NCBI GenBank assembly: GCA_033032175.1
Contig: CM065334.1
Span: 4,151,705 to 4,215,704, forward strand
Source of the DNA: Saturnia japonica
Lineage: Eukaryota; Arthropoda; Insecta; Lepidoptera; Saturniidae
Length of the DNA: 64,000 nucleotides
Direction: 5' to 3'
Below the pieces are notes generated by a model. That model saw only the letters and a program-made list of their open reading frames with translations, had not been told where the DNA came from and ran no database searches. The first letter of the stretch is position 1; the number at the start of each line of letters is the position of its first letter. Shown one piece after another: positions 12,101 through 27,100 of the stretch. Both the position numbers and the translations under genes were made by a program.

Positions 12101-15100
12101 TGTTCAACTGTCACTCGTCGCACGTGAGTTTTTGGTTTTGTTTGTAGATGGCGCTAATAGTGGCCGAGGTAAGAAAAGTTATGAAGGAATATATGCATGC
12201 TCTAACATTTCCCCCCACTTGAAATCATCATAGGATTTCACAATTAAATTGATTGAAAATTAAGTTAAAGATTGAAAAGTTAAAAGATTTTAAGTTAAGA
12301 GTCGTCCATGGTCAGTCGAACATCCTTATGATAACAGATCTTAAGAATCCTAATATTAAATTAAAATTAAGCTAAATGTTAAACACTTAACACTTAAAGA
12401 TAACCTAAAGAACTTTATGTACTAGTTTTGCATAGGCAAAGGACAAATCTTTGTAACAGGTCGACGAAGTAGACCGTTAGCTGTGCGGAGAGTAACCACC
12501 CGCACTACACCATCAGTGCCAGGGTGCACGCATTCGATTTTCCCATAACGCCACTCTAATGATGGTAGACGCTCATCGACCATGAGAACGACGTTGCCAA
12601 TCTTAACATTGTTAGAATTTACGATCCATTTTGATCTTTGTTGTAAGGTATGAAGGTAATCACGCTGCCAAGCTCGCCAAAAACATTGAGTTAGTTTGGT
12701 AAGCATATTCCATCTTGCCAAGGGGCTGACGTAATCATTAGTAAGATCAGGTTCAGGTAAAGATACAAGGGGGCATCCTGCTAAAAAATGTCCCGGAGTA
12801 AGGATATCTACTTCCTGAGGATCAGCAGATATAACGCAGAGAGGTCGTGAGTTTAGCACCGCTTCGATTTTAGTGAGAATGGTGGACAATTCCTCGTAAG
12901 TAAGTACTTGGGTGCCCACCACTCGTTTTAAATGAGTTTTCAGAGATTTGACTCCACTTTCGAAAATTCCACCAAAGTGACTACCAGTAGGTGGATTAAA
13001 TTTCCAGATAATGTGGCGTTTGGCAAGGTTGGATTCAATTTCAGAGTTTTGTTTACGCATAAAATTATAGAGGTCGTTAAAATAATTCTTGGCGCCTATA
13101 AAATTCGTACCGTTATCGGTTAAAATAGATTTACAGAGTCCGCGACGTGAAACGAACCGATCCAGAGCCGCCAGAAACGCAGGAGTCGATAGTTCTGTTA
13201 CAAGCTCGATGTGAATTGCCTTCACAGCGAGACATACGATAATACAAACGTAAACCTTATAAGTTTTAGCGTTACGTCTGTGGCTTTCTTTAACAATGAA
13301 GGGAGCTGTAAAATCTATACCTACGTTCTGGAAGCAACGCGAAGGTTGTACTCTGGACGGAGGAAGATCACCCATCAAAGGCTGTTGTAAAGTCGGTTTA
13401 GTTTTGAAACACGGTACGCATTTTGATAAACGAGATCGAATTAAGTTACGAATACCTAATATCCAAAAACGTCTTTGGATAAGTGATTGTAAAGTACGAG
13501 GACCGCAATGTAAATAAAGAATATGATAATAGTCAATTAGAAGTTTCGAGAGCGGCGAATCCTTTGGAAGTAAGAAAGGATGTGTGGCATATTGCGGTAA
13601 GTTAGCGTTTTTTAGACGTCCCCCCACTCGAAGCAACCCTGCTTCATCGACAAAAGGTTTCAACTTTTGGATGTTACGAGAGCAGTTTTGATATGATTGT
13701 ATAACTGCGATCTCATTCGAGAATGAGGTAGTCTGAACGTGTCGAACTAAAGTGTTCAGTGAATACTCGAGTTCACTGACCGTAAGACCAGATTTGAGTC
13801 TGTACTCGGAATTTTGTTTTAAATTATTAATGAATCGGAAACACCAGGCTAATACACGCTGGGTCCGGGAAAAGGAAGAATATTTATTCAAAACATGAGA
13901 TATGACATCAGTGCTGGTATGGTCACTAACACTAATTACGTGGGAAATGTGAATAGGTTTTAGTTCGGGAACCGAATTTAGCGGTTTGACCGTGTGATTT
14001 ATAGGCCATGTTGATGTCTCGTTTGAGAGCCAGTTCGGGCCTGACCACCAGGAGGGGGAAGCAATGAGTTGAGAACAGCTGAGCCCTCGACTGCAGTGAT
14101 CAGCCGGATTGTCATGTGTTGACACATGATGCCAATTCTCAACACTGACGTTGTCCGTGATTTTAACAACACGATGTGCCACGAATGTTTTTAGTTTATG
14201 TGGTTCAGTATGGAGCCACGACAAAACGGTTTTACTATCAGTAAAAGCTATCATACGAGTTAGATCTATATGACCGCGGAGAAGATTCCACACGTGCTTT
14301 AAAATCCGTGACAGTAAGACGGCACCACAAAGCTCCAGTCGGTTGACGGTAAGTGGTTTTAAAGGTACCACCTTCGACTTGGCAATAAGTAACTGAACAG
14401 GATTGTCTTTACTACCAAGCGCTCGTGTGTAGACACAACAACCGTAAGCTTTTGTGGATCCATCGCAAAAACCTATCAACTCGTAATGAATGGCCGTGGA
14501 GCTCGAGACTCGGCGTGGAAGTCGAAGTTCTTTGAGATGAATTAGTTCCTTCACAAAGTCTTGCCACTCTTGAGCTATATCAGATGGCAAAGACTCATCC
14601 CAATTGAGTTGGTAGCGCCACAAGGTTTGTAAGATAAGTTTGGCTTGTAAGACTACTGGCGTCAACCAACCAAGAGGATCATAGATGCGAGCGACGTTTG
14701 AAAGTATCGCACGCTTAGTGCAGTTCGAATTTAGCTGCGAGAAAGAATAAGTAAAGATATCTTGAACTGGATCCCATTTAATACCAAGTATCTTTAACGT
14801 ACGTTGATTTTGATCATCACAAAACTCTTTGGGAATTTGACAGTACTCAGAAGGAATTTCAGACAGAAATTCTTTAGAGTTGCTACTCCATTTGCGTAGT
14901 TCAAACTGTGCACAGGCTAAAAGATCTACCAGCTCATTTTTGAGCTCTAACGCTGCATTAACAGTTTGTGCCCCAGCTGTTATGTCGTCCATAAATGTAT
15001 CATGGAGAAGAATTTTAGCGGCATGAGGTCGCTCGCTACCATAATCGTGGGCAACCTGATGAAGAGTTCTAATTGCGAGAAACGGAGAACTGCTTACGCC

Positions 15101-18100
15101 ATATTTGACGGTGTTTAGCTGAAACTCTGTGACGGGATCGTTAGGAGACTCCCTCCATAAGATGTGCTGCCAACAACGATCTTCAGGTCGAAGTTCAATG
15201 TTACGATACATTTTAGTGATATCCGCTGTAAACACAACAGCGTAAAAACGGAATTTCGTGATAATATCTACGATATCATTTTGAAGTTTAGGACCAGTGT
15301 AAACTATGTCATTGAGAGATTTGCCATTCGTGCTTTTGGCGCTGGCATCGAATACAACCCTTAATTTGGTTGTAGTGCTTTCGGGACGTAAGATACAGTG
15401 ATGGGGAATAAAATAATTCCCGCTTGGTGATGACGATTCAACAGGCTGCATGTGTCTTAATGATTCGTACTCACACATAAAATTGGAATAGTCCTCTTTC
15501 AGCTTATCATCGCGATTGAGACGCCTTTCCAGATTTGTTATACGCGATAAAGAATGTTTATAAGATTCATCGAGATCACTATACGGCTCCTTTAGTGAAA
15601 TAGGAACGACGTATCGACCGTCCGTGTTTTGATATACTAGTTTAGAGTATAGTTGTTCACACTTGGTATCGTCTGGATTTAAAACACTGATCAATGGTGG
15701 TTCTTCGACCTCCCAAAAGCGCTTGACCACTTCGTCTAAGGCAAAGGTGGAAGCCAAGAGGGAAGAAACCGTCGAAGGGGGTCGATAATAATCACTGTCG
15801 AGCTTCCCAGTGATAACCGAACCGAATACGCTATGGAGGGCGACTGGCAATCCAGGCCCTGCTTCTAATCGCTGACCATCATAAATTGAATGGAATAATT
15901 CCGCGCCGATTAATAAGTCGACGTCAGCAGGTTTATCGAAATCACTATCCGCTAAAATTAAATGTTTATAAGATTCCCGAACAGCAGTAGGAACTTGTGC
16001 CATCGGCATCTGACTTGTAATGCTAGACATCACTATGGGACTAATATTAAAGGAAGGACTCTTTGAATAGCGCGGTAAAATGGTGCAAGAAGTAACACCC
16101 TGTATCTGGTGTACAACGTTTTGACCTAGACCGGCTACGGCTATATTGCAGCGACGTAACGGTAAGCCCAAACGTTTAGCACATTTTACGCTTAAAAAGC
16201 AATCCTGTGCTCCGCTATCGATAAGCGCTCTGACGAGTAAAACCTGGCCGGTATTTTCCGGATGATGTACCCGAACACTACAAGTACCTAAAAGTACCAT
16301 GGAACGGTTACTTTCGACAAGTGTGCTAGCGCACACTGTGCTTAAGTTAGGACCATCGATGTTCACGCTCGATACGGCAGCAGTAACACGGTTGACTCCC
16401 GAACCGGGACCAGTGCTGTCAGAAATGGCTGGATAATGCAATAAGGTATGGTGACGACCACCACAAGCTACGCATCGCGACTTAGAAAAACATAAATCTA
16501 CGTTATGATTTTTATGCAAACAATTTCGGCATAAATTATTCTTGGTTACAAAGTTACTTTTAAATGAATTTTCTAAATCTTTAAACGCAGTACATTTATA
16601 CACGGAATGTGGCAAAGAACAAAACACGCAAGTTTCAACCTTATCAATATTACGATAAGGTACCTTTGTAATGACGGTCAATGAAGAAGATTTATATTTT
16701 TTATCATTGTTATAATTTTTACGAAAACTTGTGTTCGGTACGAAATTAGATTTATTTGAAACTGATTGACATGGGTGTTGAACAGAGTGACCGGACTCAC
16801 TCGCTTCTAATACTTTTACATAACTTTGTAAAAATTATAAAAGATCGTTAAATGTCGGTATTTGCGAATTGTTTTGTGATTCAAATCGTTTGCGAGTATT
16901 TTGGTCCAAAGTACGGGACGCTAAATAAAATAAAATATACTCGCCAAGATTATCAATATTTATCGCCTTAAGGGCATTTACAGACTTATATAATACGCTA
17001 GTGAATATACGTAACTCATTTAAATTGCCACTTTTTAAAGAAGGATAGTTACATATTTTGTCAAGATAGATAACAGACAAGATTCTTTTGTTTTCAAAAC
17101 GATCGACTAATGCATCAAATACAACCTGATAATTATCAGATGTTACTGGAACGCCTTTCGCGACAGATAACGCGGAACCCGACAGACACGATAACAAGTA
17201 ATGAAATTTTTCAATATTACTAATGTTGTCATTATTATGAATTACACACGTAAAAGTGTCATAAAATGTTTGCCAACACTCAATGCTTCCGTCAAACTTA
17301 GGCAGCTCAATTTTAGGCAACCGCGCTTGGCCAACTGGCTTACAGGTATTGGGCGTAATGTTTGATAACTCGGGAACACTGATAACAGAATAAGCATCGA
17401 CGACAGCATAGTACAAGTCGTCAAACGCCGCAACAGCTTGATTGTCAATGTTTGAGTCGGGCTTTAGCTTTAATTTCAAAGTATTTCTTTCGTTCGTTAA
17501 TGTAACGTATTCCTGTCGCAAGGATTCAACTCGTGTGTACCTAGCTTTAAATTGACTGAGTTTAGAGCGATCGATTTGTATTTGTTTACTTAAATCAAAA
17601 AGAATTTGTATGTCTCTAAAAACATATTCACGTTGGGACGAGAACAATTTAATTTGTTGTTCATTACTCATTATGACAGATAAATATAATATTATGTAAA
17701 TAAAACTTAAAGATATTTGATAAACGTTAAGTGATTTCCGATGTAGGTAGATATGACAAAACGGCGACAAATTATTCAGTTACGCTAAAAGTTAAGATTT
17801 GTTTACTATATAGAAAAAGTAAGAAGTAGCTACGTGTACTTTATTCCTATATAAGCTAAAAAGGTTTGATTTCGAATCAAACGCATTAGAATTCTACATA
17901 AAAAAGTAAAGAAGTACGTACGTGTACTTATAATTTTATGTAAAATAGGTAGGTAGGTAAGTATTTAGATAGGTAAAAGCTAATAAAACTGTAAACTAAG
18001 TAAATTTTAGTTACCACAGGACATTTGACTCGATAAGACCACTTAATATATGTATAGTTTTGGATATTTTCTCCCTAGCATGCGGGGTAGGAATTTGGAT

Positions 18101-21100
18101 AGGTATGTTGCCGGCCACTCACCTCGGGCATGCTGATGTTGATTTTCGTGGCTTCTATGCACTGCACATCACGCACTGTTGAAGCACTATGGAACCCCGG
18201 GGTTTGTGAAGTCCGAGCTTAACTATTATTTGATTTATTCTTTTAATTTGCGACGGAGACGCAATAGTTTTATGCGCTCTGTTAGGCAACACGTTTTGTC
18301 TGTTCAACTGTCACTCGTCGCACGTGAGTTTTTGGTTTTGTTAGTAGATGGCGTTAATAGTGGCCGAGGTAGGAAAAGTTATGAAGGAATATATGCATGC
18401 TCTAACAGGCACGGTTAAAGTTTATATGGAGAAGGAATGCAGAAAACTAAAATTTATCTATAATATCTGTTACTAATATATTAAATTAAATAAATTAATA
18501 CTGGGAATCCTAACCTGACCACTGCCATTGAACTTAGACCCCGCGAAATATTGACATTGTCACTCAAATAAAAGTGACAGAAAGTGATGTAGATAATACT
18601 CACTGTTTCTGAATACTGTAAATGTCAAACAGAAAATAGTCTATGATCAAAAAGTCACTGGACGAATTTCGAGCTTAGGGCGATCGCTGGTAGATCATAG
18701 ATGGTTCGTATTCCAGGGTGCAGCAATTGTCAGTATGGCTATAGAAGCAGCAGGGGAAGATGCAGGTCGCGCCGCTCTCTCGCGACTATTGCGTGATCAC
18801 CGCTACGCCAGCGCCGATGCGAGGTAATTTTCATATAGAAGATGTTTGAACAACCCATCTGTCTTGGTTGTTCCCAACTATACTTTTAAGACAAAAACAC
18901 GGTATTACGGATTTCTCCAACAAGTGAAGTATAAAGTGGGTGTCGTTTCATATCGAGAGGCCACAAAAGAAAGGCAGAGGATAGGGAACAGTGACAATTT
19001 CTCTACCGACAAGAGCTGAGCTCTTAAATTAAAGAAGTGGAAGGTGTTACGACTGCTGCTGCTTTGTTTTCAAAGTAAATTTCAATTTTTGATGTGATCC
19101 GCCGGATGGTAAACGGCGACCGTGGTCTAAAAACTAAGGAAGTATGTTTATACTGTTTAAAACAATGATGGCTAAGTAGTATCACCAACGCGTTGCTGAC
19201 CTTGAATCCTCCTGCTCCAAGAAGCTCTGGAGACTTTACTCACCGCAGGAACACAACACAAGGTTATTTGGCTGCGGTTTTCTGTAGGGTCACATATTCC
19301 ACCAGTCGGGTTGCCTCAAGTAGCTTACCGTCAGGGGCAGTACCGACAATTTGCCGTGTTACTGTAAAAAAAGTAACTCTGCTTTAGTCTACTCGAATTC
19401 ACAGAGATCTATGGCGTGCTCTACAACGTGACAAACAGGATGAAGCGTCAGTGCAAGCCAATGCATGGGACGGCTGGTGCGAGAGAGCTGGCTACCCGCT
19501 GCTAAGCGCCACCGTTATTGGGAACGATGTGCTGGTGAAACAAGAACGGTGAGGATTTAAAACGATTTACTTTTGGAACGAAGTTCTTTAACGTGGCTTG
19601 CAGTAAGATTTGGTTGACCTGTAGAAATTGTCACGTAAAGAAATCAAGTTATGCCCTTCCATTTGACTATCTGTCTCTTTCTTTCTCTCTCTCTGTCTGT
19701 CTCTTTCTATTATGTACGAGCGTGTGTGTGCGTGCGGGAATCGAGAAGGCCGCCAAATTGTTAAATATTCCACTTCAGGCGGGTCCCTTCAGGGTGGTAC
19801 TCGTGAAATAAGCGCGCGTTCAGTGATCAATGGTTTATTAGTTATTTTATATGGTACATACATGTAAAACTTATATCGATGTGGTCAACTAACTTATTTT
19901 TTAATAATATCTTTCTAATTTTATTTGTTATTAATAACTTCTTTCCTTCTGCCGCACACGATTTTTTATAGTGTGGTTTCAAATCCTGCAGTGAAAACGA
20001 GCTTTGGTGGTGACCGTTGCTTTTGAATTATACTGTTTTACCATCAGGCACAGTGACGCGCTACTATAACAAAAGACGATGTTTAACAGAAAAGAAAACC
20101 AGCTTCAATGATTTTGAAGAGTTCCCTTGTGTATCTTCGAAGTTGAAGGTCTAATGCCAATGAAATGAAAATAGGACCACCCTTGAGGTATCCCCTATCC
20201 AACAAAAAAATAATCATCCAAATCGGTTCATAAACATAGAAGTTATTGCTGAACATCCATAAAAAAATGGAGTATCCTTCAGTCTTTTGTTGAAGTCGAT
20301 TAAAAAGACAAGCGTTTTAATCAGTATTTTATTCTTTTCCAGTTTTGTGATGTCAGCTGATCCGCCAGGACCTGATCCGCCGATGGTGAATTATCTCTTG
20401 ACCCTCGACTTAAGAGATAACTTGGATGAGTTGTTCTATGAACCTGGTAATTATTTTCTATACTGTTTGAATCAATGATGGTTAAGTGGTATCACCAGCG
20501 CGTTCCCGACCTTAAACCCCCCCCTACCCTAAAGAGCTCTGGAAATACTACTCATCGTAAGAACATAGCATAACGTTATTTAGCTGCGATCTTCCGTAGG
20601 GTGGACTTATTTCATCAGTCAGACTGCCCCAAGTAGAAAGAAATCGCTAAAGAAATTTATCTTCGCCCTACCTATATTTGACACCCTCCTTCTCAAAGAG
20701 TTCTGGAAACTCTACATATCGCAGGAACACAGTACAAGGACAACAAAAATTCGGAAAGAAATACGCTTTTGGGGCGTCAAATTTGATTACGCTGAGTAAA
20801 CCATAACAGATATATCAAATTTATTTACTACATAATTGTAGGTATTAAAAAGATCTACAAAAAAGTCAGTGAGTGAATATAGACATCTTCTAAGGAACAT
20901 ATATATCACCCCATTATATGTAAAAAAAAAACATTGTTATTTAGCGTTGTAGCCACAATCCCAAATGATCTTAAGTGAAGATGTGGTACAAGATAGTAGC
21001 ACGCTATGCCTAGTGGAAGACTGGCTCTCAAGTGCAGCTGCCGGAACACACTTACTGGTGTTTGGTGACAGATTTTCTACTTAAGGGTGGTGGCTAGTTA

Positions 21101-24100
21101 AGCGGGCATTAAAAAAAGCCACCATGCTATCGTTTCATCACGATGTTTTCCTTCACCGGGCGCTCAAGCTCATTGCAAGGATTCGAACTCACGTCGATCG
21201 ACGCAACGTCCGTACACGTTTCTAACTGAACCATCATTGATTCAGTTATATGTTTGTACAATACTTTTAGACAACGGCACTGAATCATTAGAGGTGGATT
21301 TCAATACCACGACCACCGCTCCTCGGACGTCGACACGACGTCCCACGACGAAAACAACAAAGCCACCTTTACCAAAGTGGATAATACCAGTTACTTTCAC
21401 TGTTGGGCCGTTGGACGATGATGAGGAAGTAGAAAACATAACCAGAGTTTGGAAAAACGTTACGGAGAACCTTCAGAACGGGACTTGGTGAGTGTTTTTT
21501 GTAACCCACGACCACTATGTGTGTGTCGTCGATTGGCACTGTACCTCTTAAATGGGTGAACCGATTTGGATACGTTTTTTTCATTTGTAATCAGGGTTTA
21601 TCAAAATCGTTTCAGCCGTTTGAACATTATCAGCTATTTTTCTAGTTAAAAATAGATATGAGTATCTTCAACAGGTTTGATTAACATTCAAAATCAAAAT
21701 ATCTTTTATTCAATTTAGGCCCTAAGAAGGCACTTATGAATGTCAAAACACTACCACCGGTTCGGAAAACATCCCAGTCATCGAGAAGAACCGACAAGAA
21801 ACTCGATCGGGTTTCTCTTATTATTTTATTTTTTTAACTAGTTATACAGTATTTAATTATATACAGTTATTATCATTTTCAGTAGATGTACAGAGAAGGA
21901 ATCACATCCAGACATCACCATCATTCACGTAATCAGCCCCCCTATAAAACCCCTTTGACAATAAAACCTGCTTAACATGATTCTTGAACTCATTATCCGG
22001 CAAATCGGTAATGTGCTTAGGAAGTTTATTATAGAACCTAACACAATTACATAAAAAACTTTTATTTGTTTTACTAAGTCTAAAAAACGGAATGACTATT
22101 TTATATTTATTTCTAGTATTGAAATTGTGTGTGTTAGTAACAAGTTCAAAATTGCCTTCATTTTTCCGAACATACATTATATTTTCCAAGATGTATTGGG
22201 AAGGCAAAGTTAAGATACCAAATTCTTGAAATTTATTCCTCAATGATTCGCGTGGTCCCATATCATAAATTGCCCGTATTGCCCGTTTTTGTAATACAAA
22301 TATGGTATCTACCTCAGCGTCTGAACCCCACAGTAAAATACCATAGGACATTAAACTGTGGAAGTAAGCGAAGTAGACCAGCCTAGCAGTAGCAATAACT
22401 ACTTTTTGAATACTATGTATTGATTTAAATTTATGTTTTATTGTTTTTTTTTTTTGTTTATACATTAATATTCTAGTTAGGCAAATTTATTTACCTTTAT
22501 TTTATTTGTTTTATGCATGCTGAGATTGGCTGTAATTGATTGTTCATTAAACCTTGTTACCTTTATTTGCTAATATATATGTTTTTATGAATGACTGTTG
22601 TGATTCCTGGATAAATAAATATATAAATCACCATATCACTCAAGTTTTCTGCTTCACATAATCTTATCACCTCTTATCTGTCTCCAGGTACGAAATAGTT
22701 AATGATACGAAGACCGTGAAGACAACACGGTGGATGGAGAACGTCACTCATCTAATATGGATGAATGACACAGAAAGTAAGTGCTTTAGAAGCTTTTGTC
22801 TATTATATTCCAATGTTATATAATTATAAGACTAAAGATGGTGTGTTCTAAGTCTGCGATTTCGCCGTTGTAAGTAAATGAGGGTAGATGTAACGAGAAC
22901 CATCTTATATGGGAGGAACAAGTTGAAAAAGTGTCCAGCTGTAAGCAGCTAATTACAGTTCAAAATCTCAGCAAAACGGCGCTAGCGTAGCAAGAGGGAA
23001 TGTTGAAGCAAAGAGGCTTTGTTGTAAAACTAGTATAATCTCTTTGCATATCATTGTATGTTTTTTCTTTATAAAAAAAATAATGTTCTAAATATCTTGT
23101 CAACTGAAAAAAAATGTCAAGTGAGAAAATATAATATATTGTTTGAGATACAAATATATATTTTCTAACATATCGTGATATAATTAGCTAGTATTTTTAC
23201 CTATTCCAAATTATTTATTATTTGCTATAACTACAATTAATAAAATATAATATTCATACGATTCCTTGCTAAAACTGTGTTTTCATATAAGACTCTGCTT
23301 ATGGTGTGAACAAACACACTAGATTGCTACATCGGCAATACTAACAGGGAATGATACTTTTTAGTGAATTGTTTTTTATAAACCCGTAACACAAATAGAG
23401 GGGTATTATAAGTTTGACGTGTGTCTGTATGTCTGTCTGTGGTATCGTAACTTACAAATAGCTGAAACGATTTTGATATATTGTTTTTTGTTTGAAAGGT
23501 GACTTGATTGAGATTTCGTAGCTGTGATAAAAAATATCTGTTCAGCCGTTTATGATTATTAGCTCTTTTCTTCTTGAAAATAAATGTGAGCATTTTGTGA
23601 GCAGGTTGGGTCGAGATTTAGCATGACAATGACGTTAGAAAAACCATAACCTGATGAAGCAGAGATATCGTGTTTAGACTCATTACAATAATCTCAATGA
23701 AGAAATTACTTATGTGTTTTTAAGATAGTTTTTTGCGCGATAATGAGTGGACTGTATTGATTTATTAAAATTAAGCAGAAACGAAAAGATTTTGATGTAC
23801 CTACGAATGCTAAGTGAAATTCATATGCGACCCGATGCGATAATGGGGAATTAATATAGGCAGGATAGAAAAAAGAGGTACTCACAATTTTGAGTCACAA
23901 ACTGTCCAGGCTGAAGATGGATCCTTTCTTCCAAATTACAAGGTTTTTGATATGTGCGCGTGGTCAGGCTCAACGGCACGATTTTGTCGGAGCGATATGG
24001 TTCGTTTTATAATAGATCAACGAAGACACTGGCGCGTACAACGAAAGGTACATTTAGGTACAATTTTTTCATACACAGTGATGGTTCTCCTGGTCCTCTA

Positions 24101-27100
24101 CCCTCCATAGCCATAAGCAAATAAGGCGCATCTAACTAAAACACAAACCGTTGAAATATCGCTAAGTGTAGTACAAAGGTATATATATGTATATATATAT
24201 ATATATATAAATAAAGATATATTAAGGTAAGAGGTAAACAATAAACAATAAGAAGGAACCTTTTTTCTGTTTCCGAATAAACAACTAAAACCGGATAATT
24301 GCTCCAAGGGCAACGTTCAGTGTAGGGTTCCGTTTTTTTATACAACAATCTTACGGTCCGCCTGATGGTAAGTGGGCACCGCAGCGTATGGACTCAGGCA
24401 GGTTAAGTGGTCGTGCGTAAAATTGTGACCCCATATATTTAATACCGGAAACATCACATACGCGTTGCCAACCCTTTAAAACTTGTACACTTCTCTCTTG
24501 AAGAACCCCATATTTTAGTCCAATTGAAAAACCTCAGCGGGAAGCTAATCCATATCAGAATCGTTCGCGGATTAAAGCTTATTTCGCAAACGGATCCCCT
24601 AATCAAAAAATGGGTTTCACACACTTAGCTTACTTACATTCTATTTTCACAAGACAAATGGCACGCTACTACACTTACCTAGATATCACTTGTTTACATG
24701 AGGAAGTAGGAAGGTACGTTTCTAATATCAGTGGCGAAAATGGGACAAGTGTACATACCTTTATTTCGAGCCGTGTAGTCTAAGTTTGTTAACTAACATA
24801 GTTTTAACGTGCCACTTAAGGAGTGCATATAATTTGTCTACGCCTTATTGCTTAAAATATCATTGATGATGAGAAATTTAATAATTAACTAAACTAACAT
24901 AAGAAATCTGATATTTCTCTTCAAGTGGTGATCCCAGACCTCGGTAAACACAAGTGGGTACGCTACAACGTTGGAGCGAGAGGCTTATACAGAGTTGCTC
25001 CTCAAGACAGGCACCACGATGAGGTACGTGGCTTAATTATTACAATGAAAATCAATTAGTTTTAGTTACCCAAAGAATTTTGAATAGTAAAACATGAACG
25101 GGACATTTTTTTAATACTACAAAGGTGCCAAGCAAGCGTGCTGCCCCCTACCCTACCCTACTCATCGCAGGAACACAACACAAGGTAATTTAGCCGCGAT
25201 ATTCTATACGGTATTCCACCAGTCGGACTGACCCAAGCAGAGAGAAATCTACAATATCTACCTCTCTTACCTAAATAATATTAACTAATGAATTCGTTGA
25301 TTGATAATGCAATGGCGTGAGGCAACGCCTAAGTGGATCATCTTAAGTCATATGAACCAGTTATGGACATACAGCAGTAACAAATTAAACATCAACAAAG
25401 TAAAGACAGTATTATGCATTCGTTATGATATTAAAAAAAATGCTGCGTGGGTGTTGCGGAACACTCCGTTGGAACGAACCATTAAGCGCGCACCTAGTAC
25501 TGGGCACGCATCAGTTCAAAGTCACCATGTTAAGGAATATCACTGAACTAACAGGATACTATATTTTTTTATCACAGCTAAGAACCCTCTCCATCAAAAA
25601 TCCTTTAAATAATTGGTTCATCCGTTTGGGAGTTACGATACCACAGATAGAGATAATGTACCTCTCTGTTTGCATCGGCAGGGGGGTAAAAATAGGCTCA
25701 CGTATTACAATCCTAAAGTATTTTTCTCTGTCTAGACAGCAGAATCAGCGGCAAAGCGTGCAGCTGCTTTGTACGAAGGTGGTGCCCCGGCAGAACGAGC
25801 GCTTTTGTTGGACGACGCATTTGTACTTAGTCGAGCTGGTAGACTTCCTGCAAGTCGCGCGATTGCAGCTGCCGGTAAGTCCTAATCTCATATTAATGAA
25901 TAAAATCTGTTGGTCAGTCTATAGTTCATGTATTTTTTCCCAAAATCTCTGGTAAACATCTACTATAAAGGAAACTGATCACGAGTATTAAATTAAAAAT
26001 TTGTCTGTCTCTTTATTTGTAGGTCCAGGGATTAAAAAAAACGGCTCGACGGATTTTTAGAAGTTTATATTATTGTTCAATTGAGAAGTTCTCAGTTTGT
26101 AATGTTAAAATAACAGCTTTTTACCAAATGCATATGAAAGTATATACGACACATAACAAAAAAACCCATTTTTTTTTTGTCTTTCTGTCTGTTTCTTCCG
26201 AGTAATCTCCAAAACGGTTGGACCGAATTTGACGGGGTTTTCACTGATAGAATGCTGATGATATAGGGAGTAACTTAGACTACGTTTATTTAAAAAAAAG
26301 AATTAGGGTTCCGCACAAATAAAAAAAAACTGGTCATGGTGAATCAATTCGGGCGCTTAAATGGCTTACGCTGAGTAAACCATAAGAGATATAGCAAATT
26401 AATATACTACATAATCATATGCTTTAAAAAGACCTACAAAAAATTCCGGAAGAGTATACATCTACTTTCACCCACAATAAGCATTTTTGTCTTTAAAATA
26501 GCCGGGAGCGGAGGAGCAAGATTCGCGCGGGCATTCTGTAGTCCATGTGAGCGAAGCCACGGGCACAGCTAGTAAACTATATATTTATAAACCTATTTTA
26601 AACTCTACGTCTCTCTGTGTTTCTGTCCGTTTTTGTATTTTCACGCGAAATCTATGTCCTAGTTACATGGTTATTTTAATTATTTACTTATTTAAGAAAT
26701 TGCACAATAATGTATTACATTTAATCTTAAGGCTAGTTTCTCACAAAACTGGTTTAGCGGTTTGACTGTGGGCGAGTCGCGTAAGTAATAAATATGTAAC
26801 AAGTGCTATATGTACCTACATTAGAGGTAGTTACCAAGTCTTACATTATAAACCTAATAAATATTTTTTAACTTTCTTTTTAAATAATAGGTCTTTACCT
26901 ATGAAATTGCCGTTCTGCAGTACTGGTAATTTCAAATCAAAATAATTTTTGTGTGGCTAAGAATTCTAATTTCAAATTAATTTTCTTTTAAAAACATGGA
27001 ATTCTTTTTCCATAAGTAGTCATTTGTTTATTGATTAGTGTTACATTTTCATCGCATTTCAATCTTTTTTGTCATCATGGATACGTTAAAAATTCGAGTA

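Larger units (their letters stand above)
11851..18407 (-). mobile_element. BEL/Pao LTR retrotransposon, nearly complete, minus strand
   Basis: Two 357-bp LTRs (11851-12207 and 18051-18407), about 98% identical by eye (7 differences), are flanked by a perfect 5-bp duplication GGCAC (11846-11850 and 18408-18412). Transcription is leftward: gag, then pol with protease, RT, RNase H and integrase. A polypurine tract abuts the left LTR. The only clear lesion is a TAA between gag and pol. Nested in an older repeat; an empty-site relative exists at 36.4-36.77 kb. It lies antisense in the intron between exons 8 and 9 of the M1-like gene. Confidence 0.95.
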
